In this document: positions 44,088-53,326 of the stretch, piece by piece | Numbering within the stretch: the first letter of the stretch is position 1 | How the letters are laid out: every line of letters starts with the position of its first letter | DNA from: Paraburkholderia sp. BL21I4N1 | GTDB lineage: Bacteria > Pseudomonadota > Gammaproteobacteria > Burkholderiales > Burkholderiaceae | Assembly: GCF_002973525.1 (NCBI RefSeq) | Contig: NZ_PVEN01000020.1 | Coordinates: 62,001 to 126,000 of the forward strand | DNA: 64,000 nt | Direction: 5' to 3' | The notes under the pieces: generated by a model | What the model was told of the DNA's origin: nothing | The model's database searches: none | What the model saw: only the letters and a program-made list of their open reading frames with translations | Position numbers and translations under genes: made by a program

Positions 44088-45122
44088 TTACGGTTTGATC
44101 AACACCGTCCCGAAGTAGTCCCCTCGAATCACCCGCTCCAACGCGAGCGGCGCATGATCGAGCCCGTCGATGATCTCGTGCGGAAAGCGGATGCTGCCCG
44201 CCTCCAGCCATCGCGCGAATTGCTGAATCCACTCTGCGTAAGCGTCGGGATCGTCGTCGGCGCTGTAGCCGCGCAGTGTGATGCGCTTGACCAGCAGTTG
44301 CACCGAGTCCAGTTCGACCGGCGCGGTTCTGCCCGCGCCGTGGCTCGCTAGTTGCCCCGACAGCGTGCCGACGATCACCACGCGCGCGCCTTCACGCGCG
44401 GTCGCAATCGCCGCCTGCAGTTGTTCGCCACCGACGTTGTCGAGAAACACATCGATACCTTCCGGCGCGGCCACGGCCAGTTGCTCGGCGATCGGCGTAC
44501 TGCCACGGTACACCGCCGCGTCGTAACCCAACTCGGACACGAGGCGTGCCGCCTTCGCGCTGGAACTGGTGCTGCCGATCACTCGCCCCGCGCCCAGCAA
44601 ACGCGCGATCTGCCCGGCCATCGATCCGTTCGCCCCGGCCGCGCTGGAAATGAATACCGTGTCGCCCGGATGAATCTCCACGCCGCGAGTCAACGCAGCA
44701 TAGGCGGTCCAGCCATGCCCCAGATACGCAATCGGGTCGGGCAATCGTCCGACGACCCGCTGGCAATCCGTCGCGGCAACCACTGCGTAATCGCGCCAGC
44801 CCTGAAAATGCAGCACCAGGTCGCCTACAGAAAAACCGCTGCCCGCAGGGGCCGAAATGATTTCGCCAAGTGCTTCGGCCGCCAGCGGGTCGCCTTCGTG
44901 CAAAGCGGGGAACGGTACGCCTTTTATGTCTAGCGCGCCTTTGCTGATCATCATGCGCAGCGACGCGGACAGCAGGAAATAGCGGTTGCGAACCAGCACC
45001 TCGTGATCGGAGGGTGTCTTCAGCGGCGTCGAAATGATCTCGAAGTTGTCGGCGTGGGGCAAACCTTCGGGCTGCGACTTGAGACGAACTTCGCGGCGGG
45101 TGGCAGGGAATGCTTGGGTCAT
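44088..45122 (-). CDS. NADPH-dependent quinone oxidoreductase-like MDR protein
   Basis: 344 residues from ATG 45122 (MTQAFPATRREVRL), with GAGGA ahead. It is a zinc-free medium-chain dehydrogenase: a GroES-like N-terminal half (VLVRNRYFLLSASLRMMI) and a Rossmann half (DTVFISSAAGANGSMAGQIA, LLGAGRVIGSTSSSAKAARL). The pattern matches prostaglandin reductase/YncB-like enal and 2-alkenal reductases. Divergent from a TetR gene with a strong dyad between, so probably detoxifies an electrophile sensed by that regulator. Confidence 0.9.
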   Translation of the reverse strand: MTQAFPATRREVRLKSQPEGLPHADNFEIISTPLKTPSDHEVLVRNRYFLLSASLRMMISKGALDIKGVPFPALHEGDPLAAEALGEIISAPAGSGFSVGDLVLHFQGWRDYAVVAATDCQRVVGRLPDPIAYLGHGWTAYAALTRGVEIHPGDTVFISSAAGANGSMAGQIARLLGAGRVIGSTSSSAKAARLVSELGYDAAVYRGSTPIAEQLAVAAPEGIDVFLDNVGGEQLQAAIATAREGARVVIVGTLSGQLASHGAGRTAPVELDSVQLLVKRITLRGYSADDDPDAYAEWIQQFARWLEAGSIRFPHEIIDGLDHAPLALERVIRGDYFGTVLIKP

Positions 45123-45174
45123 TTGAAAATCCTCGCGAGGCTTTGCGCGCACGTCATTGCCAAACGTGTCGAAC

Positions 45175-45197
45175 AATGTGAGCATAGCGCTCATATT
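45175..45197. promoter_or_regulatory. TetR-type operator
   Basis: Arms TGAGC (45179-45183) and GCTCA (45189-45193) around ATAGC, extended by AAT (45175-45177) and ATT (45195-45197) outside. Eight of nine arm positions match. The last base lies 18 before the TetR start; the dyad is also 53 bases upstream of the reductase start, so it would control both. Confidence 0.6.
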
Positions 45198-45214
45198 CTC
45201 CCGGGAGCAGACAC

Positions 45215-45886
45215 TTGGCTACTCGCATTCCCACACGTCCTTCGAGCATGCGCAAAGAGCCGCGTCAGGCGCGTTCCCGTGCCACGGTCGAAGCGATTCT
45301 GATTGCCGGGGCTCAGGTTTTGGGCCGCCGCGGCTGGGCCGGTTTCACGACGAATGAAGTTGCCGAGGCCGCCGGCGTGAGCATTGGCTCGCTATACCAG
45401 TACTTTCCGAACAAGCTGATCTTGTCCGAAGCCATCACGGCTCGCCACTTCGACGAGATTCTCGCCGTGCTACGTCCAATCGGCGATGAGACGTTGCCAT
45501 TGGCGCGGCGTGTGGAGCAATTGGTCGACGGCATGATCGGGGTTCATAGCATTAACCCGGCGCTGCATCGTGTGCTGCTTGAAGAAGCGCCGCGCGCGCG
45601 TGGACCGAAGTCGGTTCATGACCGGTTCGAGACGGAGTATCTGCGCTGCTATGCGGCATTGATCGCGCAGCCGGATGAAGACGACGCACGTAACCGCGAA
45701 TCCGCGGACGCCGCCGCGCAAGTCGTCTCGGCGGCGGTAGCGGGTGTGATTCATGACGCCGCGCATCGGGGGACGATTGGTTTGCCCGTGCTTAAACAGG
45801 AGCTGGTGGAGATGGTCGGTGCGTATTTGCTCAGGCGGCGTCGACGCCATGCTGCCAAGCCGGCCGTGCGTGGAACGGGTGACTAA
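45215..45886 (+). CDS. TetR-family repressor
   Basis: 223 residues. The helix-turn-helix region VEAILIAGAQVLGRRGWAGF, TTNEVAEAAGVSIGSLYQYF is canonical, with a helical ligand domain after it. TTG 45215 has GGGAG nine bases upstream; the later ATG 45248 lacks a ribosome site, so TTG is preferred. Likely represses itself and the divergent MDR reductase. Confidence 0.88.
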   Translation: MATRIPTRPSSMRKEPRQARSRATVEAILIAGAQVLGRRGWAGFTTNEVAEAAGVSIGSLYQYFPNKLILSEAITARHFDEILAVLRPIGDETLPLARRVEQLVDGMIGVHSINPALHRVLLEEAPRARGPKSVHDRFETEYLRCYAALIAQPDEDDARNRESADAAAQVVSAAVAGVIHDAAHRGTIGLPVLKQELVEMVGAYLLRRRRRHAAKPAVRGTGD

Positions 45887-46194
45887 GGCAAGCCGGCAAT
45901 CTCCAGATCCATCAACGCCGAACTCAACGACTTGCCGTGTGCATCCAGCGCGAGCGAACGCGTGACACCACCGCCGAGCGCCTGCCCCAGCACGAAGTTG
46001 AACGCCGCCAGATTGGGCAACTCGTAGCGCACCACGTCGCCGCGAACCACCTCGCTCAAATGCGCCTTCACCCGCTCCGCCGACAACTCGCGACGCACAT
46101 GCTCGTAATCGTTCGCATCGCGGCAAATGACCGACACGTTCAATGTATTGCCCTTGTCGCCGGTACGCGAATGGGCCAACTCTCTGAGCTTCAT
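45883..46194 (-). CDS. AtuA-associated small subunit-like protein
   Basis: 103 residues. The sequence LRELAHSRTGDKGNTLNVSV and later YELPNLAAFNFVLGQALGGG match the small protein or domain found with AtuA-type proteins. It starts one base after the AtuA stop, and its 3' end overlaps the TetR stop by four bases on the other strand. Together the pair corresponds to a full-length AtuA-like protein of acyclic terpene/leucine catabolism loci. Confidence 0.85.
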   Translation of the reverse strand: MKLRELAHSRTGDKGNTLNVSVICRDANDYEHVRRELSAERVKAHLSEVVRGDVVRYELPNLAAFNFVLGQALGGGVTRSLALDAHGKSLSSALMDLEIAGLP

Positions 46195-46195
46195 G

Positions 46196-47581
46196 TCATG
46201 CCTCCACAAATTCGAAGGTGGGTTTGACGTCGACTCGCGGCAACAGGATCGATTGAACCGCCAGCACCTCGCGGGTCGATTTCGTCACACCGCCGCCGCC
46301 CGCCGGGCCATTGGTGTAAAGCGTCTCGACCTCGTTGCCGATTCGTACAGCCTGCGCGACCGACACGGTACGCCCCGCCACACGCAAGCGAACTTCGTAC
46401 GGATCGGCGCCGCGCGCGCCGGCCGTCTCGCCGTGCAACGCATTCACGCCGATCAGATCGAACCGAAGTTCGGTGGTCTCGACACCGGTCAACGCCAACC
46501 GCTCGCGCACGACCTCGAGTGCGAGACGCGCACGCTCGACCGCGCCGGGCCCGCCATACGAGATTTGCCCTTCACCGACGTAGCCATCCACATACGCCAC
46601 CGATACCTTCAGCGTGCCGGTGCGCGGCGTTCCGCGCCCCCCCGTCACGCGCACCCGATCACGCGCTTCGGCCGACACCCGAACCTGTGTGAAATCGGCG
46701 ACGACATCGGGTTGCAGATAACGCGCGGGATCGTGTATCTCGTAGAGCAGTTGCTCTTTGCACGTCGCTTCGGTCACGCACCCGCCGGCATGGGCCACCT
46801 TCGCGATGACGACCGAGCCGTCCGCGCCGACCTCGCCGATCGGGAAGCCGAGCCGCGCGAGATTCGGGACGTCCTTGAAGCCCGGATCGGCGAAATAGCC
46901 GCCCGTCACCTGGCCCGCGCACTCCAGCAAATGCCCCACCACGGTCGCCTGGCCGAGCGTATTCCAATCGGTCATGTCCCAGCCGAATTCGTGGATGAGC
47001 GGCGCCGTGAACAACGACGGGTCCGCCACGCGCCCCGTCAAGACGATGTCGGCCCCGGCCGCCAACGCATCGACAAGCGGCGCCGCGCCGAGATACGCGT
47101 TGGCGGAAACCAGCCGCTCGCCCAACGACGCCACGCTCTCACCGGACTCTTCGAAACGGAAATCGCCTTGCCGCACGACGTCGAGCACATCGTCGCCCGT
47201 CACGGCGGCGATCTTCAGGCCACCAAGGCCGAGCGCCCGCGCGATCTCCGCGGTCTTGCGCGCGGCCGCGCGTGGATTGGCCGCCCCCATGTTCGAGATC
47301 ACGCGCACACCATTGCGCACCGCAATGGGCAGCACCGCGTTCATGCGCGCGGCCAGCAGCGGATCGTAGCCGAGCGCCGGATCGTTGCGGCGCGCCTGCT
47401 GCGCGAGCGCGATCGTGCGTTCAGCGAGGCATTCGAACACGAGATAGTCGAGCGCACCGTGTTCCGCCAGTTCGACCGCGGGTTCAATCCGGTCGCCGGC
47501 GTAGCCCGCCCCCGCCCCGATGCGCACACGGCGTGCGCCCTGGGTTGCAGTCCGAGTTGCAGTCATACGCGTATCGTCCAT
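46196..47581 (-). CDS. AtuA/DUF1446-family acyclic terpene utilization-like protein
   Basis: 461 residues. Family motifs include VRIGAGAGYAGDRIEPAVEL, VISNMGAANPRAAARKTAEI, AGADIVLTGRVADPSLF and TKSTREVLAVQSILLP. AtuA is needed for citronellol/geraniol growth in Pseudomonas, but many homologs occur with other carboxylic acid degradation genes and the reaction is unknown. Ten bases separate it from the CitMHS transporter stop, so it belongs to a three-gene operon with that transporter and the small protein. Confidence 0.88.
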   Translation of the reverse strand: MDDTRMTATRTATQGARRVRIGAGAGYAGDRIEPAVELAEHGALDYLVFECLAERTIALAQQARRNDPALGYDPLLAARMNAVLPIAVRNGVRVISNMGAANPRAAARKTAEIARALGLGGLKIAAVTGDDVLDVVRQGDFRFEESGESVASLGERLVSANAYLGAAPLVDALAAGADIVLTGRVADPSLFTAPLIHEFGWDMTDWNTLGQATVVGHLLECAGQVTGGYFADPGFKDVPNLARLGFPIGEVGADGSVVIAKVAHAGGCVTEATCKEQLLYEIHDPARYLQPDVVADFTQVRVSAEARDRVRVTGGRGTPRTGTLKVSVAYVDGYVGEGQISYGGPGAVERARLALEVVRERLALTGVETTELRFDLIGVNALHGETAGARGADPYEVRLRVAGRTVSVAQAVRIGNEVETLYTNGPAGGGGVTKSTREVLAVQSILLPRVDVKPTFEFVEA

Positions 47582-47591
47582 TGAAAAAGAC

Positions 47592-48896
47592 TCACAGAGG
47601 AAAAATGCCCAGCACGACGCACGCGACCGTCATGACGATCGAAGCACCGAACAGCAGTGGGAACGTGAATTTCTGGTGATCGGCGAGATCGATGCCGCAC
47701 AGTCCGACCACGAGAAACGTGGCGGGTGTGAGCGGGCTCACCGGGAATCCCGTGGTCATCTGACCGAGCAAGGCCGCCTGGCCGACGTGCACCGCCGGCA
47801 CGCCGAGTTGTCCGGCCACTTCGGCCACGACGGGCAGTACGCCGAAGTAGAACGAGTCGGGATCGAACAGCATGCTGAGCGGCATCGAGATGAGGCCGAG
47901 CGCGACCGGAATATGGCTGGCAAGCGCGGGCGGCACGAAGCCGACCGCGGCCTGCGCCATCGCCTTGAGCATGCCGCTGCCTTGCATGATGCCGGTGAAG
48001 ACGCCCGCGGCGAGCAGAATGCCCGCCATCATCAGCGCCGCGCGTGCATGCGCGTCGATCCGTTTGCGCTGCATGTCCACGTTCGGATAGTTCACCATCA
48101 GCGCGACGCACAATCCCACCATGAACATGATCGCGGGCGGAATCTTCTCGCCCATGACCACCATCGTGCCGAGCACGATCAGCGTGAGGACGATGTTGAA
48201 CCAGAAGTTCTTCGGGCGGCGCAGTGCCTGTTCCTCGGCGCTGAGTTCGCGTTTGGGCATCGGCACCGAATCGTCGGCGCCCGAGTAACCGAGGCGCCGG
48301 GCTTCGCGCCGCCCAAGCCAGAACGCCGTGCCGAAGACGAACACCAGCCCGACGATCTGCACCGGAATCAGCGGATTGAACAGCGCCGAAATCGGCAGAT
48401 GAAGCGACGCCGACGCGCGGATCATCGGTCCGGTCCACGGCAGGAAGTTGATACCCGCCGCCATCGAGACAGCGGCGGCAAGCACGCGCCGATCCATTTT
48501 CAGGCGGTCGTAGAGCGGCAGCATCGCGGGAATGGTGACCAGAAAACAGACGGCGCCGGAGCCGTCCAGGTGGATCAGCAGCGCGAGCAGCGTGGTGCCC
48601 ATCACAATGCGCGTCGGCCTGGTGCCGACCGCCCGCAAGATGCGGTCGATGATCGGGTCCAGCGTGCCCGCGTCGGTGATCGTGCCGAAGTACAGAATCG
48701 CGAACACGAACATGCCCACGACCGGTGCGAGGCTCTTCAGGCCATCGATCACGAACTTGCTCGTCTGCAAGCCAAAGCCGCCGATCAGCGACGCCGCGAT
48801 CGGCACGATGATCAGTGCGACCAGCGGCGACATGCGTTTCGACAGGATCGCCCCGAGCAGGACGACGATGGTGGCCAGCCCCAGCAATGGCAGCAT
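47592..48896 (-). CDS. CitMHS-family citrate-metal:proton symporter
   Basis: 434 residues from ATG 48896, with about twelve membrane segments and family signatures (LIHLDGSGAVCFLVTIPAML, GINFLPWTGPMIRASASL, PLSMLFDPDSFYFGVLPV, QMTTGFPVSPLTPATFL). CitMHS carriers import metal-citrate or related tricarboxylates. With AtuA-type genes downstream and a divergent LysR gene upstream, the operon probably imports and degrades a tri- or dicarboxylate. The 99-bp divergent gap contains a LysR dyad. Confidence 0.92.
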   Translation of the reverse strand: MLPLLGLATIVVLLGAILSKRMSPLVALIIVPIAASLIGGFGLQTSKFVIDGLKSLAPVVGMFVFAILYFGTITDAGTLDPIIDRILRAVGTRPTRIVMGTTLLALLIHLDGSGAVCFLVTIPAMLPLYDRLKMDRRVLAAAVSMAAGINFLPWTGPMIRASASLHLPISALFNPLIPVQIVGLVFVFGTAFWLGRREARRLGYSGADDSVPMPKRELSAEEQALRRPKNFWFNIVLTLIVLGTMVVMGEKIPPAIMFMVGLCVALMVNYPNVDMQRKRIDAHARAALMMAGILLAAGVFTGIMQGSGMLKAMAQAAVGFVPPALASHIPVALGLISMPLSMLFDPDSFYFGVLPVVAEVAGQLGVPAVHVGQAALLGQMTTGFPVSPLTPATFLVVGLCGIDLADHQKFTFPLLFGASIVMTVACVVLGIFPL

Positions 48897-48954
48897 GTGC
48901 GTGTCTCCGAACTTGTTTTCTGATGCGAACCAGCGTAATTTCGGCACTGCGATA

Positions 48955-48971
48955 AATCAATTGAAATGATT
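48955..48971. promoter_or_regulatory. LysR-type operator with T-N11-A
   Basis: AATCA (48955-48959) and TGATT (48967-48971) form an inverted repeat with a seven-base spacer, and T48957 and A48969 are eleven bases apart. It sits between the CitMHS operon and the LysR gene, 25 bases from the latter. Confidence 0.55.
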
Positions 48972-48995
48972 CGATAGCAGCAATCAAAAAACATA

Positions 48996-49910
48996 ATGGA
49001 TCTCAATCTTCGCGATATCCGTGCGTTCATCGCCGTGGCGCAAACCGGCAACTTCACGCGGGCAGCCACGCGCCTGCATCTGTCGCAGCCCGCGTTGACC
49101 GTGCAGATTCGCCGGCTGGAGGAAACGGTCGGCGTGCGGCTGTTCGACCGTAATAGCCGCAACGTCGCGTTGACCCCGGCGGGTCGCGAATTGCTGCCCG
49201 TGCTGCAAAAGTCGCTGCGCGACATGGAGCATGTCCTGATCGACGCGCGAGCGCTCGGCGACGGTTCGAGCGGAACCGTACGCATGGCGTGCCTGCCCAC
49301 CTTCGCCGCCAGCCTGCTGCCCGATCTGATCCAGGCGTTAAAGAACGAGGTGCCGCGCGCCGGCTTCCATATTCGCGACGTGGTGGCCAGTATGGTGAAT
49401 ACGCTGGTGCGCAATGAAGACGTGGATATCGGCCTGACCGGCGGCGAGCTGGCCGACCCGGGCTTCGAGGTCTTGTATGCCGGCGTGGACCGTCTCGTCG
49501 CCGTGTGTCCGAAGGCGCATCCGCTCGCACGGCGTCGCCTCGTCAAACTCAAGGATCTCGCCGGCGTACCGCTGGTACTCACGGCGCAAGGCACGAGTGT
49601 CAGGGCGGTGGTCGACGCGGCGCTGGCCGACGCCGACTGCACGCCCGAGATCGCCTGTGAACCGACCTACATGATGACAGCCGTGGCCATGGTGCGTGGC
49701 GGCTTGGGCGTGACCATTCTTCCGGGCACTGCTCGCGAGGTGCTGGCCGAACCGGGCCTGGTGGCAAGACCGATTCGCGACGCAGCGTTCGTGCGGCCCA
49801 TCGCGTTGATCAAAAAGCGCGGCCGCACGCTGCCTCCGCTGACTGAAAAATTCGTCGAGCTTCTGCTGGAAAAGTTGCGCGCAGAAGGTGAAGGTCACGG
49901 CGTGATCTGA
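48996..49910 (+). CDS. LysR-family regulator of the CitMHS-AtuA operon
   Basis: 304 residues. N-terminal winged helix (LRDIRAFIAVAQTGNFTRAATRLHLSQPALTVQIRRLE) of the CynR/CbbR-like subtype with IAVAQTGNFTRAA. A full effector domain follows. ATG 48996 starts directly at the conserved MDLNLRDI. Divergent arrangement with the CitMHS operon and the dyad between them support control of that operon. Confidence 0.92.
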   Translation: MDLNLRDIRAFIAVAQTGNFTRAATRLHLSQPALTVQIRRLEETVGVRLFDRNSRNVALTPAGRELLPVLQKSLRDMEHVLIDARALGDGSSGTVRMACLPTFAASLLPDLIQALKNEVPRAGFHIRDVVASMVNTLVRNEDVDIGLTGGELADPGFEVLYAGVDRLVAVCPKAHPLARRRLVKLKDLAGVPLVLTAQGTSVRAVVDAALADADCTPEIACEPTYMMTAVAMVRGGLGVTILPGTAREVLAEPGLVARPIRDAAFVRPIALIKKRGRTLPPLTEKFVELLLEKLRAEGEGHGVI

Positions 49911-50101
49911 TTCAACGGCGTGCGTACGTTGCCTCTTTCATTGGGCTATATGAACGCTTGAGGCTTTCATCGACAAAGTTCATCTGCCGCGCATACTCAA
50001 ACCTCTTTTGTCGAGCTAATGTCTTAACCCTGCAACGCTCGCATCCTGAAGACGTTGCCGGGTTATCTCTCCAGGCAGAACAAAAAAATACGAGGCAGCG
50101 A

Positions 50102-51076
50102 ATGAGCGATTTGAAGAACTACAGCGCGGCATCGAGCGGTCCTGATCGCAGCGGCGATCCCGTTCGGCCACGGCCCGGCCGGCTACGTCGTTTTTTTGGC
50201 GGCAGATTCAAGCGGATCTGGATCGGCGCGGACGGGTTGCGCTCGGGCTGGGCCGCGTTGCTCTTCGTCATGATTGTCGGCGGCTTGATTGCGGGCGCGG
50301 CGTTTATCGCGCATCTGTTGCATCACCTTCCGCCCAGAACCACGGAGATCATCCCGACGAAAATGCTCATCGGTGAAATCGTCATGATCCTGGCGGGACT
50401 CGTCGCGACCAAAGTCATGAGCCTGATCGACAAACGCTCATGGCTCGACTACGGACTTCGCGCACCGCATCGCGCCGCCCATCTCGCACAGGGGCTCTTC
50501 TTCGGTGTCCTGGCCATGTCGCTCATGATGGCCACGCTGCGCTATTTTCACGCGGTGACCATTGAGCCTTCCGGCATGCAATTGGGACCGCTGATCCAAT
50601 CGGCGGCAGTCTGGGCGGCGTTGTTCCTGCTCGTCGGGTTTAACGAGGAGCTGAGTTTCCGGGGTTATGTCTTCTTCCGCCTGCTTCGCGGCGTGGGGCC
50701 AGTCGTCGCCACACTCGTCACTGCAGCCATTTTCGCGCTGACGCATATGGGCAATCCGGGGGAAACGGTATACGGCATTGCGTCCGTCGCCGCTGCCGGG
50801 ATCGTGTTCTGTCTCGCGGTTTGGCGCACGGGTTCGCTGTGGTGGATCATCGGCTTTCACGCCGCGTGGGACTGGAGTCAATCGTTTGTGTTCGGTGTCG
50901 CCGATAGCGGCGCGATGGCGAGCGGTCATTGGCTGACGAGTCACACAACCGGACCCGCCTGGTTGAGTGGCGGAGCGGCAGGTCCGGAAGGCAGCATACT
51001 GATGTTGCCGATGATGGCCGTGCTCGCGTGCGTGATCGTTGGAACCTTGCCGAGAAACGGCGCACGGCGGGCATGA
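50102..51076 (+). CDS. CPBP-family intramembrane metalloprotease
   Basis: 324 residues: a basic Pro/Arg N-terminus then about seven membrane segments. The catalytic motifs are in order: EELSFRG (Glu182, Glu183, Arg187), FALTH (Phe211, His215) and HAAWDWSQ (His253, Asp257). GAGG precedes the ATG at 50102; an upstream start at 49958 is unsupported. CPBP proteases are linked to prenyl-protein processing, bacteriocin immunity or envelope roles; no partner gene suggests which. Confidence 0.9.
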   Translation: MSDLKNYSAASSGPDRSGDPVRPRPGRLRRFFGGRFKRIWIGADGLRSGWAALLFVMIVGGLIAGAAFIAHLLHHLPPRTTEIIPTKMLIGEIVMILAGLVATKVMSLIDKRSWLDYGLRAPHRAAHLAQGLFFGVLAMSLMMATLRYFHAVTIEPSGMQLGPLIQSAAVWAALFLLVGFNEELSFRGYVFFRLLRGVGPVVATLVTAAIFALTHMGNPGETVYGIASVAAAGIVFCLAVWRTGSLWWIIGFHAAWDWSQSFVFGVADSGAMASGHWLTSHTTGPAWLSGGAAGPEGSILMLPMMAVLACVIVGTLPRNGARRA

Positions 51077-51092
51077 GGCGTAGTCGCCCCAC

Positions 51093-51485
51093 TCACTCAA
51101 TCCGCTCGACAAGTCTCGTGCGATCGAACGGCGGCTCGTAAGGCTCCGGCCAGTACTCGACGACGCGGGCAATCTTGCCGTGCTCGACCGTAAAGAAGGA
51201 AATAGCTCTGGCCTGCAGGACGCTATCGGTAATGGAGACATCCGACACCGCGTCCTTCTCATTGCCGACAATACGGTTGATCGTGAAAATCCAGCGCCCT
51301 TGCGCAGGGTACTCCGCGTTGAACTGCGCGAAATTGGCGACGCCACGAATGCGCTCATTCGATTGCGGCCATTCGAGCACAAAGTCATCCGCCAGAACCG
51401 CCGTGACCGAACGGAAATCGTTGGTCGCCATGAGACGCCAAAACGCCTGAACCACGTGCACGGCGTTCTCGGTAGACTGGGTCAT
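51093..51485 (-). CDS. SnoaL-like/NTF2-fold protein
   Basis: 130 residues from ATG 51485. The pattern VVQAFWRLMATNDFRSVTAV, ADDFVLEWPQSNERIRG and FFTVEHGKIARVVEYWPEPY is that of SnoaL-like NTF2-fold proteins, with an aromatic cavity but no catalytic residues assignable. No signal peptide. Convergent with the CPBP gene. An inverted repeat 48 bases upstream may be its operator. Confidence 0.82.
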   Translation of the reverse strand: MTQSTENAVHVVQAFWRLMATNDFRSVTAVLADDFVLEWPQSNERIRGVANFAQFNAEYPAQGRWIFTINRIVGNEKDAVSDVSITDSVLQARAISFFTVEHGKIARVVEYWPEPYEPPFDRTRLVERIE

Positions 51486-51532
51486 ATCGGTTCTCGTCCT
51501 CGGGGAAAGCGGAAATGATTTCACACGTTTTT

Positions 51533-51547
51533 ATCGGTGTCACCGAT
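51533..51547. promoter_or_regulatory. 15-bp palindrome between SnoaL-like and Tat-lipoprotein genes
   Basis: ATCGGTG (51533-51539) and CACCGAT (51541-51547) are perfect arms around one base. It is 48 bases upstream of the SnoaL-like start and within the shared upstream region of the Tat lipoprotein gene. Regulator unknown. Confidence 0.4.
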
Positions 51548-51731
51548 TTCTATCGTGCCGTGCAGTTCTAGAATCGACACGTCAAAACAAGTCGCAATCC
51601 TTTCACATAACTCGTGCATAACTACACCCGGCGCTGCCGCTATTCGCCCTTTACGCGCCCCATGTTGCACACGCGTGCAACGCTCAGAACACCCGATGCA
51701 ATTTCTCTTTTAACTTCGAACGGGATTACTC

Positions 51732-53291
51732 ATGACAAGAACACCCAGGCAGCCGATGCCCGCGCACCGCCGGACGTTCCTCAAAGGCGGCGCCGCGCTC
51801 GCCCTCACGCCGCTGGTGTCGGCGCTGTCCGCGTGCGGTGGCGGCGATGGCGGCTCACCGGGCGGGTCCCAGTTATCCGCCAACGCGGCGGCGGTCAGCC
51901 GCAGCCTGACGGGACGCTCGATGACGATCAACCTCACCAACTGGATTCCCGACCTCGCGCTCGGCTATGGCAGCGCGGCGAGCCAAAGCGGCTCGGTGCC
52001 GCAAGCATCGGCGGCGCAGATCGCCGTAGGGCAAGCCACCACGGTCAGCGCATCGAACAGCCTGGGCGACTGCACGGGCTCCTTCAGCCTGGCGGGCGAC
52101 GACGCGAGCTTCGCCGTGTCTTACTTGCATCCCTTCGGCTCATCGCCGACGACAGTCACCGTTACGCCCTCGTCGGGCTACGTATCCGGCGCGAATGCCG
52201 CGACGTTTCCGGGCCACGACTCGGTGGCAAACGTCAATCTGTATCGCGGTGTCGCCACGAGCAACGGCGCGTGGGTGGCGCCGCTCGCGCTGCTCGCCAC
52301 GCCGCCACGCAACAACGCGCAGGACTTCGCCAATAGCATGTTCGGCAGCGGCATTCGCGGCGCTGCCGCGATCCAGTCGGCGTATCAAAGCACGGGCGCG
52401 AGCGGCTATGTACCGCCTGCGGATTTCACCGGCGGTCAGTTGGCGGGATTCGTTGCGCAATGGGTGCAACGCTGGTTGCACGGCGCGTCGTACGCCACGC
52501 TGCCCGGCGCCGACGCGCAGTTGATCGACAGCCTGAGCCGCTACGTAAGCGGCGCCGCCAGCAACGGCCCGCTGACCATGTGGGTACCGCAGATTGGCTA
52601 CCAGCCAGGCTCGAACCCGGCGGTGTTCAATCTCACGGGTTATCAGCCGTTCGCATTTGCCGACGCGTCGGGCAACTGGAACGCGGCGAGCCTTTCGGCA
52701 TTCCTGACGTTGCTCGCGGCGGGTTCGCACTTCGTGGCAATCAGCGCGACAAACGACCTGCCTGCCGGCGTGTCGATGCAGGCATTCGACACGTACATGG
52801 GGGCGAGCGGCCTGACCACCAGTGTCGATATCGGCAATTCGCACTACACGTCGCTGCTCAATACGACCGGCAAGTACTACCTGAGCGTCGGCAGCGATTT
52901 CGCACCGGAGAACTGCGGACTGATCCTGTCGTTCCTATACGGCCGCACCGTGAACAATCTGCTCGCCGCAAGCGGCACGTACAACACATTCATTCAACTG
53001 GAAGGCTGGCAGGCCGGTGGGTCGCGCCACAACGCGGACTACGACACCTATCAGCAGACGCTCTGGAACATCTCGACCTACGGTGCGTCCGCCTATAGCG
53101 AGAAACGCGCGACATCGATCTTCCTCGCGCCGGCCGGCTGGACGCCGCAGGTGTATCAAACCACGCTGATGATGCCGTACGTCGGTGCCTACGCGAATTC
53201 GAACGGCACGCCGCAGAGCTGGTTGAATACGTCGCTCGTGACGATTCCGGCCGGCGCGCCGGCGCTGCCCTCACGCTACGTGTCCAGCTGA
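51732..53291 (+). CDS. Tat-exported lipoprotein of unknown function
   Basis: 519 residues. The N-terminus has RRTFLKGG and the lipobox LSAC (Cys35) followed by GGGDGGSPGG, a combined Tat/lipoprotein signal. Residues ~60-170 look like an all-beta domain beginning SMTINLTNWIPDLALGYGSA with repeated short strands; residues ~190-300 are more helical (WLHGASYATLPGADAQLIDSL), and the C-terminus is rich in Tyr, Asn and Ser with no clear catalytic motif. The beta domain start loosely recalls aegerolysin-like membrane-binding folds, but that is only a resemblance. It is convergent with a PI-PLC-like gene. Confidence 0.7.
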   Translation: MTRTPRQPMPAHRRTFLKGGAALALTPLVSALSACGGGDGGSPGGSQLSANAAAVSRSLTGRSMTINLTNWIPDLALGYGSAASQSGSVPQASAAQIAVGQATTVSASNSLGDCTGSFSLAGDDASFAVSYLHPFGSSPTTVTVTPSSGYVSGANAATFPGHDSVANVNLYRGVATSNGAWVAPLALLATPPRNNAQDFANSMFGSGIRGAAAIQSAYQSTGASGYVPPADFTGGQLAGFVAQWVQRWLHGASYATLPGADAQLIDSLSRYVSGAASNGPLTMWVPQIGYQPGSNPAVFNLTGYQPFAFADASGNWNAASLSAFLTLLAAGSHFVAISATNDLPAGVSMQAFDTYMGASGLTTSVDIGNSHYTSLLNTTGKYYLSVGSDFAPENCGLILSFLYGRTVNNLLAASGTYNTFIQLEGWQAGGSRHNADYDTYQQTLWNISTYGASAYSEKRATSIFLAPAGWTPQVYQTTLMMPYVGAYANSNGTPQSWLNTSLVTIPAGAPALPSRYVSS

Positions 53292-53326
53292 TGCAGCGTC
53301 GTTCCTTGCCGACTGAACGGCTTTAA

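Noticed and set aside
43891-44118. Plus-strand frame of 75 codons between the MFS and MDR genes
   Set aside because: No ribosome site, no homology, and it runs into the antisense of the MDR gene.
47563-48987. Second minus-strand frame across the CitMHS transporter
   Set aside because: Arg-rich out-of-frame shadow; the true frame has twelve membrane spans and family motifs.
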